Assembly (NCBI GenBank): GCA_964516805.1
Contig: CAZEXI010000082.1
Span: 1-6,389 of the forward strand
Length of the DNA stretch: 6,389 bases
From: CAYSTL01 sp964516805
Lineage (GTDB): Archaea; Thermoplasmatota; Thermoplasmata; Halarchaeoplasmatales; Halarchaeoplasmataceae
Reading direction: 5' to 3'
The notes beneath the pieces were generated by a model. That model searched no databases, was not told the origin of the DNA, and saw nothing but the letters and a program-made list of their open reading frames with translations. Within the stretch, counting starts at the first letter, position 1. Each line of letters opens with the position of its first letter. Shown piece by piece: positions 1-5,688 of this stretch. A program made the position numbers and the translations under genes.

Positions 1-701
1 TGGAAAAAGCATTACAGTTCCCCCAGAAGGTAGCGGAAAAGAAAAACACAGACATAATCATAGCAATGGACGAGTTCCAGAGGATAAGAACTCTCAACGG
101 TGACAAACTGCAGAGACTGTTCAGATCAATCATACAGGAGCAGGATCGAGTCACATACATATTCAGCGGATCTCAGGTACAAATGCTCAAAGAGATGTTC
201 GAGAGCGGTGACAGGCCTTTCTTCAAATCGACTAAGATCATGGAACTAGAACGCATACCAGAAGAGAGTTTCAAGGACTACATCATCCGAGGATTCGAGA
301 GCACGGATATAGATGTCAAAGCATCATTGATCGACGAAATACTGGATTTCACTGAAGGACACCCCATGAGGACTAAAGAACTCTGTTTCGAACTTTGGAA
401 CAAGAAAAGGTCCGGACAAACCTTCGAATCCATGAACGAACTGTTGGACATAATGATTGAGAACGATATCTACATAGAAGAAGTATGGAACAACATCACC
501 AGTGCAGTACAAAGGAGGACCTTAGAAGCAGTAGCTAATGATGAAAACCCATACTCTCAACAAACGATAAAGGAGTACGAGCTCAAGAGTAACTCTCATG
601 TCCAGAGATCTTTAAAGAGTCTAGAACGTAAAGGGATACTGTACAAGGACGATATCGTGGATCCATTTCTCAAGGAATGGATCAAAAGAGAATCTAGATG
701 A
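1..701 (+). CDS. Archaeal-type ATPase, C-terminal part (5' end cut by window edge)
   Basis: The reading frame is open to the left edge (first full codon at base 3), so the ATG at 66 is internal and the N-terminus with the Walker A loop lies outside. About 232 residues are visible. A hydrophobic strand ending in acidic residues (DIIIAMDEFQRI, codons from about base 48) is a Walker B motif. It is followed by a sensor-like FSGSQVQM strand and the E-R-I-P-E-E-S-F helix start that is common in this family. GHPMRTKELC is the helical lid region. The last 65 or so residues look like a winged helix ending in DPFLKEWIKR. This order matches the archaeal STAND-type ATPases (Pfam Arch_ATPase, PF01637), of largely unknown cellular role. 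The winged helix suggests nucleic-acid or partner binding, which is inference. The gene converges on the PRC-barrel gene with 11 bp between the stops. Confidence 0.8.
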   Translation, partial: EKALQFPQKVAEKKNTDIIIAMDEFQRIRTLNGDKLQRLFRSIIQEQDRVTYIFSGSQVQMLKEMFESGDRPFFKSTKIMELERIPEESFKDYIIRGFESTDIDVKASLIDEILDFTEGHPMRTKELCFELWNKKRSGQTFESMNELLDIMIENDIYIEEVWNNITSAVQRRTLEAVANDENPYSQQTIKEYELKSNSHVQRSLKSLERKGILYKDDIVDPFLKEWIKRESR

Positions 702-712
702 CCTTACTTTCG

Positions 713-1288
713 CTACTTGATCTTCTTGATAGGCTCACTCTCTATGATCTCTCCCATCTCCTCCGCGGATTTATCCAGTATGATGATATCGCTTATACTC
801 TCGATATGATCCATAGCGATACCCAATTTTGTCTTAGACAACAATGACTTTTCGATATCCAGCGTTTCGATGATATCCTTCTTTAAAGTCACCAGCAGGA
901 AATGAGTATCCCATTCTTCATTATCGAGTATCACATCACCGACCGTCCCAACATCTCTACCGTCTTTTCCAGATAACTCCAGACCGATTACAGAGGAAAG
1001 TCTGGGAGCTTCATCGACCTCTTTGAAATATTTTTCCATATTATCGAATGATACTTTCAGGATCATATTGTCTTCGAATGCATCTATCAATTTAGTCGAA
1101 GCACCTAATACTACTGAAGAAAAGATAGGTTTTTTCTTGTTAAGACCCTCTAACACATCCTTGTTCATCTTACATATGAACTTACCTACCTTGTAATCAG
1201 AATTGTATGTGAAACCTTTGAGGTTACCCATCAATCTCCCATCTTTACTTACGATCTCATTTCCACTGATATCCGTGAGTTTCTTCAT
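713..1288 (-). CDS. Tandem PRC-barrel domain protein
   Basis: A 191-residue soluble protein made of two PRC-barrel-like units, about residues 1-82 and 97-173. Both units carry the same skeleton: I-x-G-x-E followed by KDGR (15-18 and 108-111), a G-x-x-x-G turn, a long second strand, a KKxI/KKPI-type stretch and a final aspartate-rich strand. PRC-barrels occur in photosynthetic reaction centre H subunits, RimM and many small archaeal proteins; some haloarchaeal ones act in cell division as FtsZ-associated Cdp proteins. No signal peptide or membrane segment is seen, so it is probably a cytoplasmic adaptor or RNA/protein-binding factor (inference). The longer reading with GTG at 1297 is unlikely because that GTG lies inside the AAGGTGA ribosome-binding site. 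ATG 1288 gives 5 nt spacing, the same as purE; ATG 1291 is the alternative. It is transcribed divergently from the GyrI-like gene. Confidence 0.8.
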   Translation of the reverse strand: MKKLTDISGNEIVSKDGRLMGNLKGFTYNSDYKVGKFICKMNKDVLEGLNKKKPIFSSVVLGASTKLIDAFEDNMILKVSFDNMEKYFKEVDEAPRLSSVIGLELSGKDGRDVGTVGDVILDNEEWDTHFLLVTLKKDIIETLDIEKSLLSKTKLGIAMDHIESISDIIILDKSAEEMGEIIESEPIKKIK

Positions 1289-1293
1289 CATGA

Positions 1294-1300
1294 TCACCTT
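1294..1300 (-). promoter_or_regulatory. Shine-Dalgarno site AAGGTGA that decides the PRC-barrel gene start
   Basis: The minus strand reads AAGGTGATCATGATG. The GGTGA core can pair with the archaeal 16S rRNA 3' end and contains an in-frame GTG that would be a false start. Spacing of 5 nt favours ATG 1288, and the pairing could extend to GGTGATC. Confidence 0.7.
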
Positions 1301-1320
1301 ATAATTAACTTAGATTAATA

Positions 1321-1330
1321 CATATAAAAT
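1321..1330 (-). promoter_or_regulatory. Probable TATA box for the PRC-barrel gene
   Basis: The minus strand reads ATTTTATATG. A start site about 26 bp downstream of its centre would fall near 1300, leaving a leader of about 12 nt that just contains the ribosome-binding site. This geometry mirrors the divergent gene on the other strand. Confidence 0.5.
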
Positions 1331-1370
1331 CTTCTAATTTTACGATCTTCACTAACCCCCATAATACTAT

Positions 1371-1380
1371 TTTATATAAT
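1371..1380 (+). promoter_or_regulatory. TATA box for the GyrI-like gene
   Basis: TTTATATAAT is close to the archaeal TATA consensus. A start site about 26 bp downstream of its centre falls near 1401, giving a leader of about 13 nt that begins at the AAGGTGA ribosome-binding site (1401-1407), 6 nt before ATG 1414. Confidence 0.65.
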
Positions 1381-1413
1381 CAAAGCACCTCATCTAATCA
1401 AAGGTGAATAAAG

Positions 1414-1881
1414 ATGGAACCAGAGATAGTAGAGATGGATGATATGGAAGTCGTAGGATATCAGACCTTGACGACTCATAAATGTAATCTCATACCAAAA
1501 TTATGGGAGAGATTGTGTCCAGAAAGAGAAGACGAGATAAAGAACAAGAGCGAACCAGAAGTATGGCTTGGTGTTTCCTTCGAGATGGAGAATATGGAAG
1601 GTGATATGCTCATGTTCCACTTAGCTGGAGCAGTGGTCGATGAGATAGAGGATGTTCCTGAAGGTATGACTTACAGGCACGTGAAAGGAGGGAATTTCGC
1701 CAAATTCACACATAAAGGAACACTAGCTGAACTTCCCAAAACTTATGACAAGATATACAGAGAATGGTTACCCAACTCAGAGTATGAGTACGGTGATGCA
1801 GATGAGTACGAATGGTACGACGATCGCTTCGAACCCGAGTCAGAGGAGTCTGAACTTGATATCTACGTGCCTATCAAGTGA
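1414..1881 (+). CDS. GyrI-like small-molecule-binding domain protein
   Basis: A 155-residue stand-alone protein of the GyrI-like/AraC effector-binding superfamily (Pfam GyrI-like, PF06445). Family landmarks appear in order: LW at 30-31, a G-V pair at 53-54, the A-G-x-x-V strand at 71-75, V-P-x-G-M at 81-85, FTHKG at 98-102, the helix TYDKIYREWLP at 110-120, then YDDRF at 135-139 and DIYVPIK at 149-155. The length is that of the domain alone, with no DNA-binding helix-turn-helix attached. Relatives bind hydrophobic ligands as the sensor part of multidrug regulators, inhibit gyrase in E. coli, or hydrolyse cyclopropanoid toxins; which applies here cannot be told. It is strongly acidic near the C-terminus (DADEYEWYDD, ESEESE). 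It has its own TATA box and ribosome-binding site, a U-rich tract follows it, and it is divergent from the PRC-barrel gene. Confidence 0.87.
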   Translation: MEPEIVEMDDMEVVGYQTLTTHKCNLIPKLWERLCPEREDEIKNKSEPEVWLGVSFEMENMEGDMLMFHLAGAVVDEIEDVPEGMTYRHVKGGNFAKFTHKGTLAELPKTYDKIYREWLPNSEYEYGDADEYEWYDDRFEPESEESELDIYVPIK

Positions 1882-1904
1882 GGCAACTAACTATTACTCA
1901 CTAC

Positions 1905-1910
1905 TTTTTT
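1905..1910 (+). terminator. U-tract terminator after the GyrI-like gene
   Basis: A run of six T begins 24 bases after the stop codon, with no strong hairpin before it. This is the usual form of archaeal intrinsic termination signal. It lies just upstream of the promoter of the next operon. Confidence 0.45.
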
Positions 1911-1943
1911 CTATAACAGAGGGCTTCTCTTATGACTTCAAAA

Positions 1944-1954
1944 AAATATATATG
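1944..1954 (+). promoter_or_regulatory. TATA box for the RHH-PIN toxin-antitoxin operon
   Basis: AAATATATATG sits so that a start site about 26 bp downstream falls near 1975, directly before ATG 1977. The transcript would be leaderless or nearly so, and no AGGTGA-like site precedes the start. This argues against the upstream in-frame ATG at 1932, which lies before the TATA box. Confidence 0.55.
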
Positions 1955-1976
1955 TGATTATTTACAATTACAGAAT

Positions 1977-2228
1977 ATGTCAAAGATGAAATCAGTTCAA
2001 GTCAGGTTTCCACCAGAAGAACTTGATAGGATTGATACTCTCGTAAAAGAAGGTGAATTTCATTCAAGGTCTGACTTCATCAGAGACGCAGTCAGGAAAG
2101 CAGAGATGATCTATTCTTTAGAAAAAATGAGTAAGATATGTGAGGAAGAAGGTATCAATGCAAGGGAATTGATAGAAAGTGGAAAAGAAATCAGAGGAGA
2201 AATTTACAAAGAAATGTTTGAGGGTTAA
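1977..2228 (+). CDS. Ribbon-helix-helix (CopG/VapB-type) antitoxin
   Basis: An 83-residue protein with a ribbon-helix-helix fold. The DNA-contacting strand is KSVQVRFP (5-12). Helix A starts at PEELDRIDTLVKEG (13-26), and the turn into helix B is FHSRSDFIRDAV (28-39). A charged C-terminal tail (about 45-83) would wrap the toxin. Such proteins bind DNA as dimers, repress their own operon and neutralise the partner. ATG 1977 is preferred because the TATA box lies at 1944-1954; ATG 1986 is also possible. The PIN toxin gene follows after 4 bases, so the two are surely co-transcribed. The low GC content of the pair contrasts with neighbouring housekeeping genes, which fits acquisition by transfer. 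Confidence 0.83.
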   Translation: MSKMKSVQVRFPPEELDRIDTLVKEGEFHSRSDFIRDAVRKAEMIYSLEKMSKICEEEGINARELIESGKEIRGEIYKEMFEG

Positions 2229-2232
2229 TTAG

Positions 2233-2643
2233 ATGAGGGTCTTGATAGATTCATCCACATTGTATTCAGCTATAGCTTTTCCTCAAAAAGAAAACAAGAT
2301 GGTTAAATCTTTGATGGAAAAACATACCATAGTCGTTACAGATTATATAGAGGAAGAATTGAAAAGAAACTTTGAAAAAACATTTTCTAAAGATAGAAAG
2401 AAAGATATCCTTTTCGAACTTGATATGTTTATCTCGGAATGTGAGTTAAAGAAAGTTGAGGAATATGAAAAATATTTAGAGAAGGCTAAGAAGAAAATCA
2501 GCAAAAAGGATTCTCCAATATTAGCTTGTTCTATGTTAAAAGATATTGACTATCTGATTACCAGTGATAACGAATTTCATGACATAGAATGTGATGAAGT
2601 TGAAATATTAACACCCCAAAAGGCTAGAGATATTTTGATTTGA
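2233..2643 (+). CDS. PIN-domain ribonuclease toxin (VapC-like)
   Basis: A 136-residue PIN-domain protein, near the usual VapC length. The acidic, metal-binding set expected of an active nuclease is present: D6 in the first strand (VLIDSSTL), E42 in the EEEL helix after VVTDY, D93 in KKDSPILA and D112 in LITSDNEF. It ends with the characteristic strand EILTPQKA. PIN toxins cleave RNA, often tRNA or rRNA, when released from their antitoxin; the target here is unknown. The PIN subfamily resembles the 'putative toxin component, PIN family' group commonly paired with RHH antitoxins. GC is very low: 69 of 240 bases in lines 2281-2520. It converges on the phosphoesterase gene with 40 bp between the stops. 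Confidence 0.85.
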   Translation: MRVLIDSSTLYSAIAFPQKENKMVKSLMEKHTIVVTDYIEEELKRNFEKTFSKDRKKDILFELDMFISECELKKVEEYEKYLEKAKKKISKKDSPILACSMLKDIDYLITSDNEFHDIECDEVEILTPQKARDILI

Positions 2644-2683
2644 TCGTGTATGTTAATAATAACCAATGAATCAGAATAATGTT

Positions 2684-3073
2684 CTAACTTTTCTTTTTAA
2701 AGAACAACCAGTTCTCCGGCTCCTCTTCGGGCTTGAAACGCATCAGAACGTACTTACCATCCAGCTTATCTCCGTGAATATCCACGATTATCTCGTTCTC
2801 CTCCCACTTGATCTCTTCATAGGTACCTTCATCCCACAACTCGACTTCACCAGCACCGTATTCTCCCTCTTCTATCTTTCCTTCAAAATCAGCGTAATCG
2901 AGATCGTGGTCTTCCGTTTCGATAGCCAATCTTTTATCTGATGGATCCTCAGAAGGTCCTTTTGGTACAGCCCAGCTCTTCAGAACTCCATCTTTCTCTA
3001 GCCTCAGATCATAATGGAGAGTTGACGCATCGTGTTTTTGGATCGTGTATATCTTTTCCTTATCTGAACTCAT
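2684..3073 (-). CDS. Stand-alone LigD-type 3'-phosphoesterase (DNA/RNA end healing)
   Basis: A 129-residue protein equal to the phosphoesterase domain of bacterial LigD, the multifunctional end-joining ligase, without its polymerase and ligase parts. These enzymes trim 3'-ribonucleotides and remove 3'-phosphates from DNA ends. The core is QKHDASTLHYDLRLE, then SWAVPKGPS, KRLAIETEDHDLDY, FEG.I..GEYGAGEVE.WD and LMRFK. Metal and phosphate ligands align with those mapped in Pseudomonas LigD with identical spacing: Q12, H14, H20, D22, R24, K38, R48, H56 and Y60. The N-terminal arm of the Pseudomonas domain is absent, as in other minimal archaeal versions. ATG 3073 is preferred over TTG 3085 because GGTG (3080-3083) lies 6 nt before it. 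No Ku, primase or ligase gene is in the window. Composition is host-like (59 of 120 bases GC in lines 2701 and 2821). Confidence 0.88.
   Translation of the reverse strand: MSSDKEKIYTIQKHDASTLHYDLRLEKDGVLKSWAVPKGPSEDPSDKRLAIETEDHDLDYADFEGKIEEGEYGAGEVELWDEGTYEEIKWEENEIIVDIHGDKLDGKYVLMRFKPEEEPENWLFFKKKS
2689..2698 (+). terminator. Possible U-tract terminator of the PIN toxin operon
   Basis: TTTTCTTTTT on the plus strand lies about 45 bases after the PIN stop and inside the 3' end of the convergent phosphoesterase gene. The same bases encode that protein's lysine-rich C-terminus, so the run could exist only for coding reasons. Confidence 0.35.
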
Positions 3074-3110
3074 GTATAACACCAATCACTCTCTGGTATA
3101 ATCTAAAAAC

Positions 3111-3120
3111 AAATTATATT
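3111..3120 (-). promoter_or_regulatory. Possible TATA box of the phosphoesterase gene
   Basis: The minus strand reads AATATAATTT. A start site about 26 bp downstream would be near 3090, leaving a leader of about 17 nt with the GGTG ribosome-binding site. The surrounding DNA is AT-rich, so the call is tentative. Confidence 0.35.
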
Positions 3121-3144
3121 CTATTTATCTTTTGAGTACCTCTA

Positions 3145-3161
3145 ATGATTCGATTAATCAT
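3145..3161. promoter_or_regulatory. Inverted repeat upstream of the AbiE TATA box
   Basis: ATGATT and AATCAT are perfect 6-bp arms around the 5-base spacer CGATT, and GATTAATC (3152-3159) is itself a palindrome. It lies just upstream of the AbiE TATA box. AbiEi antitoxins are known to bind two inverted repeats in their own promoter, so this could be an operator half. The arms do not match those of the second repeat. Confidence 0.4.
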
Positions 3162-3168
3162 GAAAATT

Positions 3169-3178
3169 CATATATATC
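3169..3178 (+). promoter_or_regulatory. TATA box of the AbiE operon
   Basis: CATATATATC is a good TATA element. The expected start site is near 3200, giving a leader of about 15 nt that includes the ribosome-binding site GAGGT (3204-3208), 7 nt before ATG 3216. Confidence 0.55.
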
Positions 3179-3189
3179 ATTAAGCTATT

Positions 3190-3206
3190 CTCTCACATAT
3201 TGAGAG
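3190..3206. promoter_or_regulatory. Inverted repeat over the AbiE transcription start
   Basis: CTCTCA and TGAGAG are perfect 6-bp arms around the 5-base spacer CATAT. The geometry equals that of the repeat at 3145-3161. It covers the predicted start site and touches the ribosome-binding site, so a bound antitoxin would block the promoter; a short RNA hairpin is the alternative reading. Confidence 0.45.
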
Positions 3207-3215
3207 GTTAGACTA

Positions 3216-3947
3216 ATGAGTTATAAAGGGATCTCCGGAAGGGAAAGAAAACTGTTAGATGAATTATCTAGAAGAGATCTAATCATCTTCAGACCTATAG
3301 ATGCCTCGAATATATTATATGAATCAAGAGAAAATATCTACCGTATACTGAGCAGGATGCAGAACAAAGACATAATTAAAAGGATAGAGAAAGGGAAATA
3401 CATCTCAGTTGAAGATTTAAAAGAAATGGACATCTACGATATAGCTACACACATAGTTGAACCATCATACCTTTCTCTATGGTCTGGACTACATAAATAT
3501 GGATACACTACCCAAGTACCTATGACCGTTTTCATAATGACTTCTGTTCATAAAGACGATATTTCTGTACAGGATCAGAAGATCAAGTTTGTCAAGACAA
3601 AACATTTCTTCGGTTATACATCAGACAATAGATTGGTTGTAGCTGAACCAGAAAAATTGTTCATAGATTGCATCCTATATCCACACTATTCTGGTGGTTT
3701 TCAGCAGATAAAGGACTCCCTGAAGGAAGCTGATATAGATGAAGAAAAGATAGTAAGATATGCTTTAAAGATAGATAATAAAGCACTAAATTCCAGGTTA
3801 GGTTATATCATGGAAAGTACAGACCTAGATGCTAATCTAAATAAATTGAAAAAACATAAATCCATGTCTCCGATCCCGTTAGATCCAAAGAAAGAAGAAG
3901 GTAAAATAAACAAAAGATGGAATATCATCGATAATGTGGGGTTATAA
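3216..3947 (+). CDS. AbiEi-family antitoxin (type IV toxin-antitoxin, transcriptional repressor)
   Basis: A 243-residue protein with the AbiEi layout. An N-terminal winged helix (about 1-65) contains RENIYRILSRMQNKDIIKRIEKGKYI, with the wing at 56-63. It is followed by the antitoxin domain, with EPSYLSLWSGLHKYGYTTQVP at 82-102, a TVFIMTS strand at 104-110 and the conserved VAEPEKLFIDCI helix at 142-153. In characterised systems AbiEi represses its own operon by binding two inverted repeats and counters the nucleotidyltransferase toxin without stable binding, hence type IV. Here the promoter carries two inverted repeats around its TATA box. The toxin gene follows after 3 bases. GC is near 35% in counted lines, lower than housekeeping neighbours, which suggests a mobile defence module. 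Confidence 0.87.
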   Translation: MSYKGISGRERKLLDELSRRDLIIFRPIDASNILYESRENIYRILSRMQNKDIIKRIEKGKYISVEDLKEMDIYDIATHIVEPSYLSLWSGLHKYGYTTQVPMTVFIMTSVHKDDISVQDQKIKFVKTKHFFGYTSDNRLVVAEPEKLFIDCILYPHYSGGFQQIKDSLKEADIDEEKIVRYALKIDNKALNSRLGYIMESTDLDANLNKLKKHKSMSPIPLDPKKEEGKINKRWNIIDNVGL

Positions 3948-3950
3948 AGT

Positions 3951-4712
3951 ATGTTGACAAAAACTCAGCTAAGAGATCTGCATGATGAAAATGTTCCCCT
4001 TCATATTCTAGAGCTGGATTACATCCAGAGCATCGTGTTAAAACACATCTTCCTGAAAGATGATGATCTTATATTCAAAGGTGGTACATGTCTGAGAAAA
4101 GTACATGGTCTGAATCGTTTTTCAGAGGATCTAGACTTCAATTTGATAAAAGGTGATGCTGAATTCGGCCTTAAAAAAGGTATAAATGGATTAAAAAAAA
4201 CTGGTATAGATGCTGATATATCGCATTTTGATGATAGAAAAGATGTCGTTCTTGCTAAGATCAGATATGAAGGTCCTCTTTACAGTGGAACTGAACTCTC
4301 TAAAGGATCTCTACAGATAGATATATCAAAACACGAAGTTTATAAAGATCCTTCCTGGCAAACCATAATCGAAGGATACTCTGACGTAGGCACATACAGT
4401 ATCATGTCCATGAAAGAGGAAGAGATATTGGCAGAAAAATTCAGATCGTTGGTACAAAGGAAGGTGCCAAGAGACCTTTATGATATATGGTTTTTATTCG
4501 AAAAAGGTATCGAGATCGATCTAGACATCTTAGAAAAAAAATTCAAAGAGCTAGATATGATATCAAAAAAACCTGAAAAAATAATCGATGAGTACGATAT
4601 CACAGACGAGGGTTGGAAAAGAGATCTAGATAATCTGATGAATCGAGTTCCGAAAAAAGAGAGAGTTATAGATGATATAAATGATCATCTGAAAACGAAT
4701 ATAGAAAAATAA
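3951..4712 (+). CDS. AbiEii-family nucleotidyltransferase toxin
   Basis: A 253-residue protein of the AbiEii/AbiGii family (DNA polymerase beta-like nucleotidyltransferase fold). Motif I is FKGGTCLRK (42-50) followed by RFSEDLDF (56-63), with the metal-binding pair D60 and D62. A third acidic position is D124 in LQIDIS. The C-terminal family motif is EKFRSLVQRKVPRDLYDIW (162-180), with K163, R165, R170, R174, D175 and D178. Related MenT toxins add nucleotides to the tRNA acceptor end and stop translation; the target here is not known. Abortive phage infection is the classic phenotype of AbiE. All motifs look intact, so the toxin is probably active. A gap of 3 bases after the antitoxin stop points to translational coupling. 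The stop is followed by an A/T-rich terminator region shared with convergent purC. Confidence 0.88.
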   Translation: MLTKTQLRDLHDENVPLHILELDYIQSIVLKHIFLKDDDLIFKGGTCLRKVHGLNRFSEDLDFNLIKGDAEFGLKKGINGLKKTGIDADISHFDDRKDVVLAKIRYEGPLYSGTELSKGSLQIDISKHEVYKDPSWQTIIEGYSDVGTYSIMSMKEEEILAEKFRSLVQRKVPRDLYDIWFLFEKGIEIDLDILEKKFKELDMISKKPEKIIDEYDITDEGWKRDLDNLMNRVPKKERVIDDINDHLKTNIEK

Positions 4713-4723
4713 AAAAGGTTTTT
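4711..4723. terminator. Two-way U-tract terminator between the AbiEii gene and purC
   Basis: AAAAAAGGTTTTT gives a T5 run for the plus-strand AbiE transcript and a T6 run for the minus-strand pur transcript, which continues into a second T5 run at 4705-4709. Only 9 bases separate the two stop codons, so both transcripts must end here or run into each other. Confidence 0.5.
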
Positions 4724-5687
4724 ACTGGATCAGACCAGATCCTTTGAGCTCTTCGTAATCCTCTTCTATGAGCTCGTCGACGCTCTTCACGTCGAAGTGC
4801 TCCTCTCCGGTCCACTCGTTGGCTGCGGCCTTGTACATGTCTGATACGAAGGTGATCAATTCCTCTGGTAATCGTGGTGGTTCAGGCCATTCTTCTTTTG
4901 GCAAATCTTTCTCTTTGGCCTCTTCTATTTTCTCGTGCCATTCTCCACCTCTGTAGTAGTTCCTGAGCATCTGTTTGCTGAGTTTCACACCGTTGTACTC
5001 GAATCTATCTTCGTCTAGTGTACCAAGCACATCAGCTAACATCAGTTCTCCGTTTTTATCTAAAGCCATCTCCACTTTACCGTCGAGATGTTTCCATCCT
5101 AATTCTCTAGCTCTTTCATTGATGAACTCGTTTACTTTTACTGCTTTCTCTTTTATCAGATCGATCATATCATCTTCGAATCCAGTATGATCTTTGACTT
5201 CATCCAAGTTCTTGAAGTACCTGTCAAATTTCTCGTATTTAGTACTGAAATCTATGATCGGTGGATCTAATTTGGCATCAACTTCTGGATATTCATCTAA
5301 ACCGAGGTCAGAGGGTTCTATCTTACCTTTGTCCAATCTTCTGAACACTGAACTGCCTTCACCAAGATAGTTACGATAGATGATCTCTAGAGGTACCATC
5401 ATGTTCTTGAACTCCTCAGGCTCACCTTCTGTGATAACGTTCACTACCTTGACCTTCATCCTGTTATCTTCTTCTAAATCGATCAAGTGAGTCTTGATCC
5501 CTTGTTCTTCCAGCTTACGGAAATTGTAGGCACCCATCAAACAGAGTGCAGCTCCTTTTCCTTCGATCTGATCAGGCATCTCGCCATAATCGAAAACGCT
5601 GTACCTATCACTAAACTCGAAAACTCCTACGCCTTCTTCATCTTCTGTAGGCTCTTTTATTATCTCTAGATCCTTCACACTTCCCAT
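4722..5687 (-). CDS. purC: SAICAR synthetase (phosphoribosylaminoimidazole-succinocarboxamide synthase)
   Basis: A 321-residue enzyme that joins CAIR and aspartate with ATP to make SAICAR in purine synthesis. It follows the long archaeal subtype, well known in haloarchaea. It has MGSVKDLEIIKEPTEDEEGVG at the start, FEFSDRYSVFDYGEMPDQIEGKGAALC (23-49) in the nucleotide-binding lobe, MVPLEIIYRNYLGEGSSVFRRL (97-118) as the signature strand and loop, DGKVEMALDKNGELMLADVLGTLDEDRFEY (202-231) as the substrate/metal region, and a C-terminal helix VSDMYKAAANEWTG (281-294). It is longer than bacterial PurC (about 240 residues) owing to this C-terminal extension. ATG 5687 is fixed by the family N-terminus and by GAGGT 8 nt upstream. 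It begins 1 base after the purE stop, so both are in one operon, with consecutive pathway steps. Confidence 0.93.
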   Translation of the reverse strand: MGSVKDLEIIKEPTEDEEGVGVFEFSDRYSVFDYGEMPDQIEGKGAALCLMGAYNFRKLEEQGIKTHLIDLEEDNRMKVKVVNVITEGEPEEFKNMMVPLEIIYRNYLGEGSSVFRRLDKGKIEPSDLGLDEYPEVDAKLDPPIIDFSTKYEKFDRYFKNLDEVKDHTGFEDDMIDLIKEKAVKVNEFINERARELGWKHLDGKVEMALDKNGELMLADVLGTLDEDRFEYNGVKLSKQMLRNYYRGGEWHEKIEEAKEKDLPKEEWPEPPRLPEELITFVSDMYKAAANEWTGEEHFDVKSVDELIEEDYEELKGSGLIQ

Positions 5688-5688
5688 T

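Noticed and set aside
324..512. Minus-strand open frame inside the ATPase gene
   Set aside because: Antisense shadow; the sense frame encodes the ATPase lid and winged-helix regions.
1745..1957. Plus-strand frame overlapping the end of the GyrI-like gene
   Set aside because: Out-of-frame with a gene matching its family to the last residues; Ser/Thr-rich and without a ribosome-binding site.
1932..1976. N-terminal extension of the RHH antitoxin from ATG 1932
   Set aside because: It would place the TATA box inside the coding region, and the added residues do not belong to the RHH fold.
2653..2664. Short symmetric GTTAATAATAAC between the PIN toxin and phosphoesterase genes
   Set aside because: Only 4-bp perfect arms in AT-rich DNA; too weak for an operator or attachment site.
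2666..2941. Plus-strand open frame over the phosphoesterase gene, and 2941-3135 next to it
   Set aside because: Antisense shadow of a gene whose active-site residues are conserved; the hydrophobic protein has no recognisable family and no promoter or ribosome-binding site.
3160..3171. Extra inverted repeat ATGAA-AA-TTCAT next to the AbiE TATA box
   Set aside because: Short arms in very AT-rich sequence; expected by chance and less symmetric in placement than the two 6-bp-arm repeats.
1977..4712. The idea that RHH-PIN, phosphoesterase and AbiE form one new defence system
   Set aside because: The genes lie on different strands with separate promoters, each toxin has its own antitoxin, and base composition differs. 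Kept only as a neighbourhood observation.
4975..5190. Plus-strand serine-rich open frames over purC (also 4768-4956 and 5487-5669)
   Set aside because: They lie antisense to a confidently identified enzyme, have low-complexity Ser/Leu/Phe composition typical of reverse-complement frames, and lack ribosome-binding sites.
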